From: Promethearchaeota archaeon | Lineage (GTDB): Archaea; Asgardarchaeota; Lokiarchaeia; Sigynarchaeales; SOKP01 | Length of the DNA: 60,289 nucleotides | Direction of reading: 5' to 3' | Assembly: GCA_019057775.1 (NCBI GenBank) | Contig: JAHLWT010000315.1 | Location: 1-60,289 of the forward strand | In this document: piece by piece, positions 9,269-19,454 of the stretch | Layout of the letters: each line of letters opens with the position of its first letter | Position numbering within the stretch: the stretch's first letter is position 1 | Notes under the pieces: generated by a model | Seen by the model: only the letters and a program-made list of their open reading frames with translations | What the model was told of the DNA's origin: nothing | Databases searched by the model: none | Position numbers and translations under genes: made by a program

Positions 9269-11620
9269 ATGAAGTCTATTACTCTTAAGAAGAAACCTTC
9301 TTCGCTTCTAATTTTCATCTTTTTTATTCTTTTTTCATGCTTTTTCCTAACTATTATGAATTTAAATAATAGTTTTGCTCCGAATAATTTACATGAGAAA
9401 GAGATTATAAAAAATCCAATTCAACCAATTTCATCAGCACAAGAGACTTTTACAGCAGTATGGTTCGATAACCCTAATTTTGAAGATCTTGTATACCCAA
9501 TATGGTATTCTAAGACATCTGGTGATATTAAAGATGTTAATACCTCATTAAGCCCCGGATATGCTAACTTTGAAGTTTTAGGGGAGATTAGAACGTTTTC
9601 AGAAATCTTAGGAACCCCCCAAGCTCAAGATTGGATAGAATTTAACCATTCAATTCGACCATTGCCGCTAACTCATGAGATTAATCAATATGGATTAAAT
9701 GTCTCTCATGCTTATGACGAAGGAAATGGAATTGCTCCTAACTCAGGAGATCAAACAGCTAATCTTGCTGGAGTACTTTGGAAAAGAAATATAACAATGC
9801 CAGTTGATATGTCTGATTATATTATAACATCTGCCTCAGTGAGCGCAATAGTGAATGGTTCAGCCGATCAAGATATTGAAACGCCAAATGATACCCCAAT
9901 TTTAGACAGTGGATATGCTTCTTTATTCGATCATGCTTTTTTTTATGTCGAAATCTCAGATTTGCAAGATATTGAAGCATATCAGATATCGTCGTATCGA
10001 ACTGATTTTTTAGGAGAGGGTCAAGTAGGTAGAACTTATTCAGATTATTCTACGAGAGATTCTTTAGCAGATACTTATATGGTACCTATCAGTGAGGGAG
10101 AGTTAATTTTTTATATGAATAAAATATTTGAGCATGATCCGTATAACTTTACAATAACACTCGGTATAGAGGTCGATTGTGAAGATAATTATCCTGGATA
10201 TGAACTTGATTACTGGTACTCCTTGCTTATTAAATCATGTAATTTCTCTTTTACATATGAAAAAAAAATAGATCAGTTCACAACCGTATCATGGAAGCAA
10301 GATGGAGACCAAATAAGTGATATAAGTAATGATACTATAATCGTTGAACAAGCAAAACTCAATTTTAAATATAAAATTGATAGCAATTGGACAGAGTCTT
10401 CCCCTAATTCTGAAATTAGAGTTTTTATAAATAATAACAAACTAACTGAAACTATAAAACTAATAACGGCTAATTCCAGCTTTCAAGAAGCTAAACTAGG
10501 GGCATATGATGTAACTTCTCTAATACCGTATAACACGGAGATTAATATCTCAATTCAAGTTTATATTGCTGACCAATTTAATTTAGATAAAAAGATCGTA
10601 ATATCAATCGATGATGTCTTTCTTAATATTACATATACTGTAACTTTTCCAGACATGCAAACAAATTTACAGGTGTTTTTTAACGGAATAGATAAAACTC
10701 TTAATCCCATATTCGATCTCCCAATAAACACGGATTTGAATATAACTATTAAGTATCCTGATGATATTGGAAAGCATATCTCTGGAGCAATTGTTCAGCT
10801 ATTTGGAAATCTTACAGGAATTTTAGTTGAAGATCCCATATATGAACAATATACAATAATAATTCAGGGAAATGAATTCAATCTAGGAGAAATCTATTTT
10901 GAAGTAATTGCTCATAGAATCAATTATGAGGCGCGTAAAATTAGTCCCATCTTAATAGTTTCTAAAATTCCTGCCGAGAATTTGCAATTGTATTTAAATC
11001 AAGAAGATAAAACAATAGATCCTTATTATGAAATTGCAATAAACAAATTATTAAACATAACCGTGAAATATAAGGATATAGCTGGCAACCATATCTCTGG
11101 TGCTTCATTACAATTGGTTGGTGAAGGAATTTTAGAAGACTTTAATGAGAGTGTAATGTTGGAACATTATTCAATTGTAATTAATACTACAATAAAATTC
11201 GGTCTTGGAAAAAATGACCTTGCGATTTTAGCTCAAGAAGAAGAACACCAAACAAAAACATTAAACCCTAGATTGATAGTCCGAAAGATAAATACACAGA
11301 TAACTCCAATTTCGGGATCTAACACAATTGATATATTCCCTGGAGAGAGTGCTACAATTAAAATATATATAAATGATACCGATTTTAATAAAGTAATAAA
11401 AGGAGCGATAGTCACATATATTTGGGAGGGTGGAGATGGAATCCTATTAGATACCGATAATGATGGTATATATGAAGGAACTATTGAAAATATTCCCAAA
11501 GGAACACATAGGATAAATATTACTGCCTTTGGTAACAATATCTATGATTTTAAAAGTTATGTAATTACAATCACAGCGTATAAGCCAGCTGAAAATGTTA
11601 TTTTATTTCAAGTATATTGA
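9269..11620 (+). CDS. Giant Ig-like surface protein, copy 1 (frame ends just before its membrane anchor)
   Basis: 783 residues. An N-terminal hydrophobic segment (about residues 12-33, LLIFIFFILFSCFFLTIMNL) acts as signal or anchor. An ectodomain rich in N-x-S/T sequons follows. It begins with a jelly-roll-like region (WFDNPNFEDLVYPIWYS; WKRNITMPVDMSDYIITSAS), then two Ig-like repeats of about 95 residues, each with a LNITIKY or LNITVKY strand, then a distinct Ig-like module (YIWEGGDGILLDTDNDGIYE). It stops after FQVY. Its relatives continue at this exact point into a membrane helix and basic tail; here that tail is encoded one frame away at 11617. Either one base is missing or the protein lacks its anchor. 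Likely cell-surface adhesion or sensing; ligand unknown. Confidence 0.75.
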   Translation: MKSITLKKKPSSLLIFIFFILFSCFFLTIMNLNNSFAPNNLHEKEIIKNPIQPISSAQETFTAVWFDNPNFEDLVYPIWYSKTSGDIKDVNTSLSPGYANFEVLGEIRTFSEILGTPQAQDWIEFNHSIRPLPLTHEINQYGLNVSHAYDEGNGIAPNSGDQTANLAGVLWKRNITMPVDMSDYIITSASVSAIVNGSADQDIETPNDTPILDSGYASLFDHAFFYVEISDLQDIEAYQISSYRTDFLGEGQVGRTYSDYSTRDSLADTYMVPISEGELIFYMNKIFEHDPYNFTITLGIEVDCEDNYPGYELDYWYSLLIKSCNFSFTYEKKIDQFTTVSWKQDGDQISDISNDTIIVEQAKLNFKYKIDSNWTESSPNSEIRVFINNNKLTETIKLITANSSFQEAKLGAYDVTSLIPYNTEINISIQVYIADQFNLDKKIVISIDDVFLNITYTVTFPDMQTNLQVFFNGIDKTLNPIFDLPINTDLNITIKYPDDIGKHISGAIVQLFGNLTGILVEDPIYEQYTIIIQGNEFNLGEIYFEVIAHRINYEARKISPILIVSKIPAENLQLYLNQEDKTIDPYYEIAINKLLNITVKYKDIAGNHISGASLQLVGEGILEDFNESVMLEHYSIVINTTIKFGLGKNDLAILAQEEEHQTKTLNPRLIVRKINTQITPISGSNTIDIFPGESATIKIYINDTDFNKVIKGAIVTYIWEGGDGILLDTDNDGIYEGTIENIPKGTHRINITAFGNNIYDFKSYVITITAYKPAENVILFQVY

Positions 11621-14600
11621 CAATAGGCATTATCGCTTCAATTACATTAGGAGGTTATGTATATGCCTATCAGAAAGTTTTAAAATATCCAAAGTCGGTC
11701 AGAAAAGTTCAAAAATTCCGCAGAACTTTAAGAAAAACAAACGTTCCTCACGTAGATATTATTTCTAGAGAAAAAACTTTTCATAATGCTTATAAAACAT
11801 CACTTAGCAATTCCATGAAATTTTTAAAAACTAAACCTTCTGCTGAACAAAAATTTAAAGAGTCTGTGAAAAAAAAAACTGAGAAAGCCCCGACAGTTAA
11901 TGAAAAACTACCTACGAAGAATAATAAACCTATTAGTGAAGAAAAAAGCCTTGATAATCCATCTACTAAGAAAAACTCACTTAAAAATCATTTAAAAGGG
12001 AGATTGAGAAATATCTGGTACAAATTGGTTAATATTAATACAAAATATAGGTCCATGAAGTTTACTATCATCATTTTGGGATTAGTGTTAAACACCATAT
12101 TTCTTAATCAGGTTTTTAATCCTATTTCAGTTCACAGATCAGATGATTCCTTATATCCTATGGAGTATGAAAAAGAAGACAAATTATCTACTTCAGGAAA
12201 AGAATTCTATACAAAACAATGGTTAAATAATTCTGATTTTGAAGACACACCAATAGAAACAACATGGTTTCCCCTTTTTGGGGATATTGGTGATAATTCC
12301 GATGTAAACGCTACAACTAGTCTGGGCCAAGCAAATTTTGAGGTAAAGGGAACCTCTAGATTATATAATAATATCTCAGGTTCACCTCAACCAGCAGTTG
12401 GGTGGCAAGCTTTTAATAATTCTTACTTCATAGAACCAGATTATCACGAAATTACTGCAAATGGTGCTATGGCAAGGCATACTTATGATGAGAATATAGA
12501 TCAATCTAGAAACAGACCGAGTATACATTGGAGGAGAAATGTTACTATGCCAGTTAATATGTCTGAATATTTAATTACTTCAGTTAATTTATCAGCTGAA
12601 GTATCCGGGAGAGCTGACACAAATGTTGAAACTCCCTTTGATGATTTAAGCTTTGATGGAGCAGGCTGGTCAGCAACGTACTATGACAACGCAAGGTTTT
12701 ATGTAAAAGTTTCAAATTTGGATTATGATAATCTCTATGAAGTAGCGTTTTTTCAAAATATGAGTTTGGGCGAAGGTGATCAAACACGTATGGGTACAGG
12801 TGTTTATACTTTTTTCAACAATAGTCTAATGAACGTTATAGATGAAGAAACTCTTATATTTTATCTGACGAGAGCTTTAGAACAAGATTATTTTCATTTT
12901 GGTATAACACTAGGCATAGATATCTATTGTGAAGATAATTATAATGCCCTTGATAGAGATACATTTTCTTCTTTGCGGATTAATTCTTTTAATCTATCAT
13001 TTACTTACGAAAAAAAAATAGATAAATTCACATCCGTTTCTTGGAACCAAGATGCGGATAAAATTAGTAGTCTCAGTAATGAAACTATAGTTATTAATCA
13101 AGCTTTACTTAACTTTAAATATATGACTAACGAGACATGGCCTAGTTCTTCCCCAAATTCAGAGATTAGAATTTTAATAAATGATAATCAACACTCCGAA
13201 ACAATAAAATTAGATACTGCTAGTGGATCATTTCAAGTAGCAAAATCAGGAGGATTTGATGTCACCTCCTTAATTACAGATGATGTTAACTTATCAATAC
13301 AACTCTTCATAGCTGATGATTTTGGGTTGAATCGGACCATCCAGATATCAATTGATGATGTTACTCTCAACATTTCTTATACGATAATTTTCCCCGATTT
13401 TGAAACGGATCTCCATTTAATTTTAAACAATGTGAACAAGACTGATGATCCAAATTTTAGTCTTAATGTTGGTGAACAGTTAAATATAACAATAAAATAT
13501 CTGAATAATACGGGTGCCCACATTCCAAACGCAACAGTAATACTTTCCGGGAATTTTACAGGAACCTTAGTTGAGGATGAAGTATTGGATCAATATTCCA
13601 TTATCATCGATACGGATATATCAAATATTGGAATTAATTTTTTGACAGTTTCCGTTAATCTAGAAGATTATGAATTGAAGTTAATATACCCAATAATAAC
13701 AATAAATAAGTTGAGCTCGGATAATCTTCACATATTCTTAAATAATGATAATTTGACACTTGATCCAAGTTTAGAACTTGTCTATGGAGAAGATTTAAAC
13801 ATAACAATTAAATATACAGACTTGAACGGGTTTCATATACCAAATGCGACTGTTAGATTAATTTCTGAAGGTGTTACCAGAGATTTAAATGAAAGTTTGA
13901 CTCTTGAACAATACACTCTGATTCTAAATACGACAGAGCGATTATTTATAGGCGTAAATCTTTTGACAATTGAAGCTCAAGAACCTAATTTTCAGACAGG
14001 CTATGGATTTTTAAGAGTTACTATTAGAAAGGTTAATGGTGAAATTGATACTATAACCGGTTTAAATCCTATTCAAACTACAGCTGGCAACGATATTACT
14101 ATTAGAGTTAATTTAAATAATACAGATTTCGATGGTTTGATCACAGGTGCTATTGTAACCTACCAGTGGGAGAATGGAGATGGAATTCTTACCGATTCTA
14201 ACAATGATGGTATATATGAAGCTACCCTGTTAGATTTCCCAAATGGGACTTATACTTTTGAGATTTCTGCCTTTGCTGGTGATGAGTATTTTATTGAAGA
14301 TTATGATTTGATTATCGTTAGTATAAGTGAAGCAGCAGGACCTCCAATATTCCAAGTGTTGGCCATAGTTTCTGCTGTAATAGTAGCTGGATTAGCAAGT
14401 TATCTCTATATCTATCAGAAATATTTAAAATTTCCAAAAGCAGTAAGAAAGGTTCGAAAATATCGAAAAACATTAAAACGCCAGGCAAAACCTAGTACTC
14501 ATATTATTAGTCGTGAAAAATCAATGTCTACATTATTCAAACATGAATTGCATAAAACATCTAGCATGTTAAAATTCAAACCACCAGTGCATAAAATAGC

Positions 14601-14772
14601 ATCACTTAAACATGAAGTTGTTCCAAAAGAAAAACTATCTAAATTTGATAAACAACCTGAGCCAATGAAATCAAAATTGGAACATGATATGTTAATTGAT
14701 AAGTCTTTAGAAAAAAAAGCAGAATTAGATAAATTAGTGAAAGATACTTTAGAGAATGGCGAAAATCCTTAA
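11617..14772 (+). CDS. Tail of surface protein copy 1 fused to complete copy 2
   Basis: 1051 codons from a TTG at 11617. Residues 1-20 are a membrane helix (IGIIASITLGGYVYAYQ) and 21-45 the basic tail (VLKYPKSVRKVQKFRRTLRK, then ISREK); these are the missing C-terminus of the preceding ectodomain. A Lys/Pro-rich linker runs without a stop into a second signal/anchor helix (MKFTIIILGLVLNTIFLNQ, ATG at 12055), then a full second ectodomain homologous to copy 1, a membrane helix (FQVLAIVSAVIVAGLASYLY), the tail YQKYLKFPKAVRKVRKYR and an acidic/basic end. Copy 2 could be translated alone from 12055 (906 residues), but no Shine-Dalgarno is visible there and the linker is open throughout. With one base restored the whole would be a protein of about 1,830 residues with four membrane helices. 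Confidence 0.7.
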   Translation: MTIGIIASITLGGYVYAYQKVLKYPKSVRKVQKFRRTLRKTNVPHVDIISREKTFHNAYKTSLSNSMKFLKTKPSAEQKFKESVKKKTEKAPTVNEKLPTKNNKPISEEKSLDNPSTKKNSLKNHLKGRLRNIWYKLVNINTKYRSMKFTIIILGLVLNTIFLNQVFNPISVHRSDDSLYPMEYEKEDKLSTSGKEFYTKQWLNNSDFEDTPIETTWFPLFGDIGDNSDVNATTSLGQANFEVKGTSRLYNNISGSPQPAVGWQAFNNSYFIEPDYHEITANGAMARHTYDENIDQSRNRPSIHWRRNVTMPVNMSEYLITSVNLSAEVSGRADTNVETPFDDLSFDGAGWSATYYDNARFYVKVSNLDYDNLYEVAFFQNMSLGEGDQTRMGTGVYTFFNNSLMNVIDEETLIFYLTRALEQDYFHFGITLGIDIYCEDNYNALDRDTFSSLRINSFNLSFTYEKKIDKFTSVSWNQDADKISSLSNETIVINQALLNFKYMTNETWPSSSPNSEIRILINDNQHSETIKLDTASGSFQVAKSGGFDVTSLITDDVNLSIQLFIADDFGLNRTIQISIDDVTLNISYTIIFPDFETDLHLILNNVNKTDDPNFSLNVGEQLNITIKYLNNTGAHIPNATVILSGNFTGTLVEDEVLDQYSIIIDTDISNIGINFLTVSVNLEDYELKLIYPIITINKLSSDNLHIFLNNDNLTLDPSLELVYGEDLNITIKYTDLNGFHIPNATVRLISEGVTRDLNESLTLEQYTLILNTTERLFIGVNLLTIEAQEPNFQTGYGFLRVTIRKVNGEIDTITGLNPIQTTAGNDITIRVNLNNTDFDGLITGAIVTYQWENGDGILTDSNNDGIYEATLLDFPNGTYTFEISAFAGDEYFIEDYDLIIVSISEAAGPPIFQVLAIVSAVIVAGLASYLYIYQKYLKFPKAVRKVRKYRKTLKRQAKPSTHIISREKSMSTLFKHELHKTSSMLKFKPPVHKIASLKHEVVPKEKLSKFDKQPEPMKSKLEHDMLIDKSLEKKAELDKLVKDTLENGENP

Positions 14773-14929
14773 TATATTGATATTTTGTTGCCGAAATTTT
14801 CGTTTTTGAAAACTTAATCTAAAATTTTAATTTGAGTAATGCGTAATTTATTTATATGTAATATTTACCCAATAAACTTAGTTAAGAATATACTTCAAAT
14901 TAAACTATAAAAATAATTGGTGACTAGTT

Positions 14930-17900
14930 TTGATTAAAAATATTAAGATTAGATGGTATGTTAGGTTTATAGCATTATATATTATTTTAATAGGCTTATT
15001 TCTCAATATTTTTTTAATAAATTTTAATAGTAAAAATATTCCCTTTACTAAAGAAAGCTCTAATGATTTTGAGAGGGATTTCCAATATTCTAATTTAAAA
15101 AATCAAGCCTTATCTTCAGATAATATTTATGATGGAGTTGGAGCTCCTTGGAATGTAACTCATTATGCTAACCGAACAGATTACAATTTACCGGTAAGTT
15201 TTTCAAATGGTTCTTATGATATGGCAGAAATACCTCTAGGAATTGGTTGGGAAGGTTATAAATTAAATGCGACTATTGAAAATTTGTACGATACAAGAAA
15301 TTGGAATAATGGAACTTTTGATTTTGGAGCTGATGATGGGACTTATGCAGCAGGAGAAAATGATACGGTATATATAGAAAATCCATATCAAAATTGGACT
15401 TTTACTGACTCAGGAACTAATACTATGAGCGGAAACTATATGGATAGCTTATCTGGAGCCGGTCGTGAAAGTTTAGAATTAAGAATGGATGGTCAAGGAT
15501 CATTTAATTCTTATTCATATACTTATGGAGATATTTGTTCATGGCAATCTAATATTAGTATTCCAAGAGGAGGGGTTTTAGATAGTGAAATTCAATTCGA
15601 AGTAAACCCATATCATTTAATGGAATTCAATTCGCATTTATTATCATTTTCTATCAATGGCATTAGCATTTATTCAATAGGGTCGTTAACTTTATTCCGA
15701 TTCGGAGCGGGATGGCATTATATTAGTATTCCTCAGGGAGTTTGGACAAACACCTCTAATATTTATGGAAATCCTATTAACGACTCCGAAGTTCAAATTA
15801 AATTCTCATGGGAATACACACCAATATCAGCAACATATAATGGTTTTACAAATGGAGATTATCAACAGATTTTCATTGATAATGTTAAATTAATAACAAA
15901 GACTGAAGTTAAACCAAGTCAGATTCAATTGAAAATGAATTCTACTAATATAAATGATGTTGATTGGGGACGGGGGTTTGTTGAAATACAAGGTAATTGG
16001 CAATTCTCAGAAGTTTATGCAAACTTTAGCAGTGATGATAGCTGGGATCTTGGTAATTTTGATATAGAACTAGAAACAGATTTAAATTTATTCGCATTGA
16101 AGAATACTCCGGAGACGAGTTATGAAACAAATATATTTTCAGAAGGTACGAAATTCACAGCAGAAAATAATAGTGTCGTTAATTGGGAAAGTTATGCTTA
16201 TTTCGCAGTTCCTACTGGTTATGAAGAAAATAATATGATCCTTAAATTTCCAACGGATGTGAATATAACTTGGGTGTCTGAGCCACAGCAGCCAGGTATT
16301 AATAGGTTATCTCTGTGTGATAATTCTACAGCGGGAGTTTTATTAATTCCGGTAAATTCAATATCAACTACTCCCGATGGTTTTTGGAAATTTGAAGCAG
16401 AAGCCCTCAATTACTTTGAAATATTGCAAATATTTAGAAATACAACGAGTACACCTACGGGAAATGATTGGGTTCAGGATTCTGAATTCCTAAGTGGCGA
16501 CTATATAAATATAACAGCAAAAATCACAAATTCTCCTTTAATTTCTGGGTATATTCAACAAACTAACGCAAAACTCCATATTAGATTTCCAAATGGTACA
16601 ATCTGGACAGGAAAAACTCAAATGCAATCTCCAGATTCTAATGGGTTAATCGATTTTAACTATTTTCAAATACCTGGTTCACCTCCAAACTATGAGGCTG
16701 GAGAGTATGAAGTTATTATTACCTGGAATAATTCCTATTCAACATTTGGGTTGAATGAAACAGGGATTATCTATAGGAAATTTACTGTAATCCATGAATC
16801 AACTTTACAACCTGACCAGGGGATATCTTTTATTGAGAATGTTATTGATGACCGGGTAATAAATATAAAAGTTACATTTAACGATAAAAAAGATAATACT
16901 GCTATTGAAAATGCTCTTGTATACACAAATTTTTCAAGTCAAATCCACTTCTTCAGCGAGATAAGTCCTGGATTTTATCTATTTGAATTTAATGCTACTG
17001 AAGCTGATCCAGGAAACAACACTCTCACAATTTATGCAAATGCTACGTTCTATATTAATAATATCTTAAATATTACGGTCGATGTAGTTAAAGAGACACT
17101 TCTTACGGTTGAAAATGATTTTTTCACTGTATCATGGAACCAGAATTTTACTTTGCGTTTCAACTATACTGAAAAAACTGATCCTGGCATTGGGATTAAT
17201 ACAAGTGCAATTTCAATTGATTGGATTGGCGGATATTATTTAATTCAAACTTCTATTGGACGATATGAACTCACTTGCAACACAGCAACATACAGCGCTC
17301 TGACTCTCCAATCATTTGTTATAAATATTAATGCTAATAACTACCAAGCTCAATCCAAATTAATAAGAGTACAAATAAATGAGTTAGGATCAATTTTAGA
17401 ATTATTTTTAAATGGTGTATTATCTTCTTCAAATGATAAAATTACAATTGAACTGGACCAACAAATAAATATTACTGTAAAATATCGAGATTCTTTATCT
17501 TCAAATCATCTAAGCAATGCCTCTGTAAAAATAATAGGTGGACAGTTCTTAACGAATTTAACAGAAAATCAACAACTTGAACAATACACAATAATTATAA
17601 GCGGAATAGAATTTGGTCAAACAATTGATACATTAAGTGTATTTGCAAAAAAAGAGAATTATGAACTCCAAATAATGCCATTTTTAGTTGAGGTAACTGA
17701 AAAACAAACAGAGATACAATTATTTTTAAATAGTGTTAATAAAACATCTGATCCTTTAGTTGAACTTCCTATTGGTGCTACTTTGAATTTGACTATTAAA
17801 TATACCGATAAAGCAGGAAATCATATGGGAGGTTCAGATATTCAATTGATAGGGGACGATTTTACTGAAGATATGATTGAAAATATAACTCTAAAACAAT

Positions 17901-18622
17901 ACTCATTAATTATAGATACAACCGAAGATCTCCATCTTGGAGTAAATATTTTAACTGTTGTAGCTCAAGGTTTAAATATCCAAACTAAAACTATAAATCC
18001 AAGAATAACTGTTAGACGAATTTTTGCAGATATTAGTACAGTTTCTGCAGATAATATAATAAATATTGAAACAGGAGGTAATGCTGCTCTAAATGTTATT
18101 TTAAATAATACTGATTTCGAAGGTCTCATTAAAAACGCTACAGTTAAATATTCATGGGCTTTTGGTACGGGAGATTTGTTAGATACTAACAATGATGGGA
18201 TATATTCTTATGTCCTTAGAGATGTTCCAGAAGGATCATATTCTGTAATTATTACTGCTTTTGTAAATGATAATTATTATTTTGAAAGCTATGAGATTAT
18301 TGTGACGGCAATAACAAAAACTACAGATGATACGTTATTTCAAATATTATTTATTATTTCAATCATAGGAGCCGCAGTATTGGGAAGTTATCTTATCGCA
18401 TATCAAAGAGTATTGAAATATCCAAAAGCTGTTAGAAAAGTTCGAAAATACAGAACATCATTAAAACGAAAATCCGCACCAAGTTTAAGTATAACTTCTC
18501 GAGAAAAAGGCTTCAGGACAATCTATAAGGAAGAAATTGAGAATTTGAAAAAAATGAAGGCAAAGCCAGTAAGTAAACCACCTGAAATTAAAGAAAAAAT
18601 TGAAAAGAAACCTATTGGTTAA
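14930..18622 (+). CDS. Giant Ig-like surface protein, copy 3
   Basis: 1230 residues from a TTG at 14930, chosen because GGTGA lies 7 nt upstream and the membrane helix (YVRFIALYIILIGLFLNIFL) begins within ten codons; no ATG occurs before residue 90. The N-terminal 500 residues are an ectodomain different from copies 1-2 (GVGAPWNVTHYANRTDYNLP and a region resembling jelly rolls). From about residue 600 Ig-like repeats appear. The last two, with LNLTIKYTDKAGNHMGGS and FGTGDLLDTNNDGIYSY, are homologous to copies 1-2. It ends with a membrane helix, YQRVLKYPKAVRKVRKYR and SREK. After the TAA the same frame continues for ten coding-like codons (PSETPKETKE) to a second TAA, so the tail may have been shortened recently. 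Confidence 0.75.
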   Translation: MIKNIKIRWYVRFIALYIILIGLFLNIFLINFNSKNIPFTKESSNDFERDFQYSNLKNQALSSDNIYDGVGAPWNVTHYANRTDYNLPVSFSNGSYDMAEIPLGIGWEGYKLNATIENLYDTRNWNNGTFDFGADDGTYAAGENDTVYIENPYQNWTFTDSGTNTMSGNYMDSLSGAGRESLELRMDGQGSFNSYSYTYGDICSWQSNISIPRGGVLDSEIQFEVNPYHLMEFNSHLLSFSINGISIYSIGSLTLFRFGAGWHYISIPQGVWTNTSNIYGNPINDSEVQIKFSWEYTPISATYNGFTNGDYQQIFIDNVKLITKTEVKPSQIQLKMNSTNINDVDWGRGFVEIQGNWQFSEVYANFSSDDSWDLGNFDIELETDLNLFALKNTPETSYETNIFSEGTKFTAENNSVVNWESYAYFAVPTGYEENNMILKFPTDVNITWVSEPQQPGINRLSLCDNSTAGVLLIPVNSISTTPDGFWKFEAEALNYFEILQIFRNTTSTPTGNDWVQDSEFLSGDYINITAKITNSPLISGYIQQTNAKLHIRFPNGTIWTGKTQMQSPDSNGLIDFNYFQIPGSPPNYEAGEYEVIITWNNSYSTFGLNETGIIYRKFTVIHESTLQPDQGISFIENVIDDRVINIKVTFNDKKDNTAIENALVYTNFSSQIHFFSEISPGFYLFEFNATEADPGNNTLTIYANATFYINNILNITVDVVKETLLTVENDFFTVSWNQNFTLRFNYTEKTDPGIGINTSAISIDWIGGYYLIQTSIGRYELTCNTATYSALTLQSFVININANNYQAQSKLIRVQINELGSILELFLNGVLSSSNDKITIELDQQINITVKYRDSLSSNHLSNASVKIIGGQFLTNLTENQQLEQYTIIISGIEFGQTIDTLSVFAKKENYELQIMPFLVEVTEKQTEIQLFLNSVNKTSDPLVELPIGATLNLTIKYTDKAGNHMGGSDIQLIGDDFTEDMIENITLKQYSLIIDTTEDLHLGVNILTVVAQGLNIQTKTINPRITVRRIFADISTVSADNIINIETGGNAALNVILNNTDFEGLIKNATVKYSWAFGTGDLLDTNNDGIYSYVLRDVPEGSYSVIITAFVNDNYYFESYEIIVTAITKTTDDTLFQILFIISIIGAAVLGSYLIAYQRVLKYPKAVRKVRKYRTSLKRKSAPSLSITSREKGFRTIYKEEIENLKKMKAKPVSKPPEIKEKIEKKPIG

Positions 18623-18687
18623 CCTAGTGAAACTCCTAAGGAAACTAAGGAATAACTTTTTTTAATTTCTTATTTTCTTATTTGTTA

Positions 18688-19239
18688 TTACACCTTTTTC
18701 AAGCAAGCTAAGAGTAAGGCATCATGATATACTCCATGAAAATTTAAGTATTTCTTCAGAGTTCCTTCCACTTGAAACTCACTTTTTTTAAAGAGAGATA
18801 TTGAAGTTATATTTTCTGTGGCAATATGAGCTTCAAGGCGGTTTAATTTAAGATGATTAAAAGCAATTTTTTTAATTAAGTTTAAGGCTTTTTTTCCTAA
18901 TCCTTTTGACCAATAAGAAGGAATAATCCAGATTCCGATTTCAGATCTCATATGACGCCAATTCACATTCCAAAGGATTACTGAGCCAATCTTTACATTA
19001 TCAGTTCCCTGTAAGGCTATAATATAATTAAACTGAGCAAAACTTTCCCAATATTTTAAATAACTTCTTATTAACCTTTTTGAAACCTCTTTTGTTTTTA
19101 ACGGTTCTAAAGAAAGATAATCAGTCATTCCTTTTTCATTTAATCCCCCATAGAGAAAATCTGCGTCTTGTTTCGAAATTTTTTTTAGAATTATCTCTCC
19201 ATCATTAATTTCTTCTATTATTTCTGCGTCGTATATCAT
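18688..19239 (-). CDS. GNAT N-acetyltransferase (RimJ/RimL-like)
   Basis: 183 residues from the ATG at 19239. An in-frame ATG at 19281 would add 14 residues, but it lies inside the TATA-like TATAAATATATGATA, so the downstream start is preferred. Acetyl-CoA binding motif A is SEIGIWIIPSYWSKGLGKKA; the last motif is SISLFKKSEFQVEGTLK, with a closing YHDALLLACL strand. This order is typical of RimJ/RimL-type enzymes that acetylate protein N-termini or small amines. The substrate is not predictable. It is convergent with surface protein copy 3 and divergent from the thiolase. Confidence 0.8.
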   Translation of the reverse strand: MIYDAEIIEEINDGEIILKKISKQDADFLYGGLNEKGMTDYLSLEPLKTKEVSKRLIRSYLKYWESFAQFNYIIALQGTDNVKIGSVILWNVNWRHMRSEIGIWIIPSYWSKGLGKKALNLIKKIAFNHLKLNRLEAHIATENITSISLFKKSEFQVEGTLKKYLNFHGVYHDALLLACLKKV

Positions 19240-19277
19240 GATATTAGAGTTAAGTAAGATCCATTTCTCTAGATATA

Positions 19278-19295
19278 TCATATATTTATAAATAT
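19278..19295 (-). promoter_or_regulatory. TATA-like box upstream of the GNAT gene
   Basis: On the minus strand TTTATAAATATAT lies about 40-55 nt upstream of the preferred ATG at 19239 and overlaps the longer alternative start. This fits an archaeal core promoter with a short leader. The 173-bp divergent region to the thiolase start holds no other recognisable element. Confidence 0.4.
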
Positions 19296-19454
19296 ATCAA
19301 AATAAAAAGGGATCACAAAATTGTGAGCTTTGTTAAGAATTTTTTATAGTCTTGTTTTATTCGATTTTTTGAAAAGAATCTTAATTTTTATTTTTAATCC
19401 AAAATTTAGTTTCTTACTAAAATAAAAAAAAATATTAGAAGAAGTGAAATTAAA

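Noticed and set aside
11610..11625. Programmed -1 frameshift joining surface copies
   Set aside because: Sequence AGTATATTGAC is not a recognised slippery heptamer and no downstream stem was apparent; a plain one-base indel is simpler.
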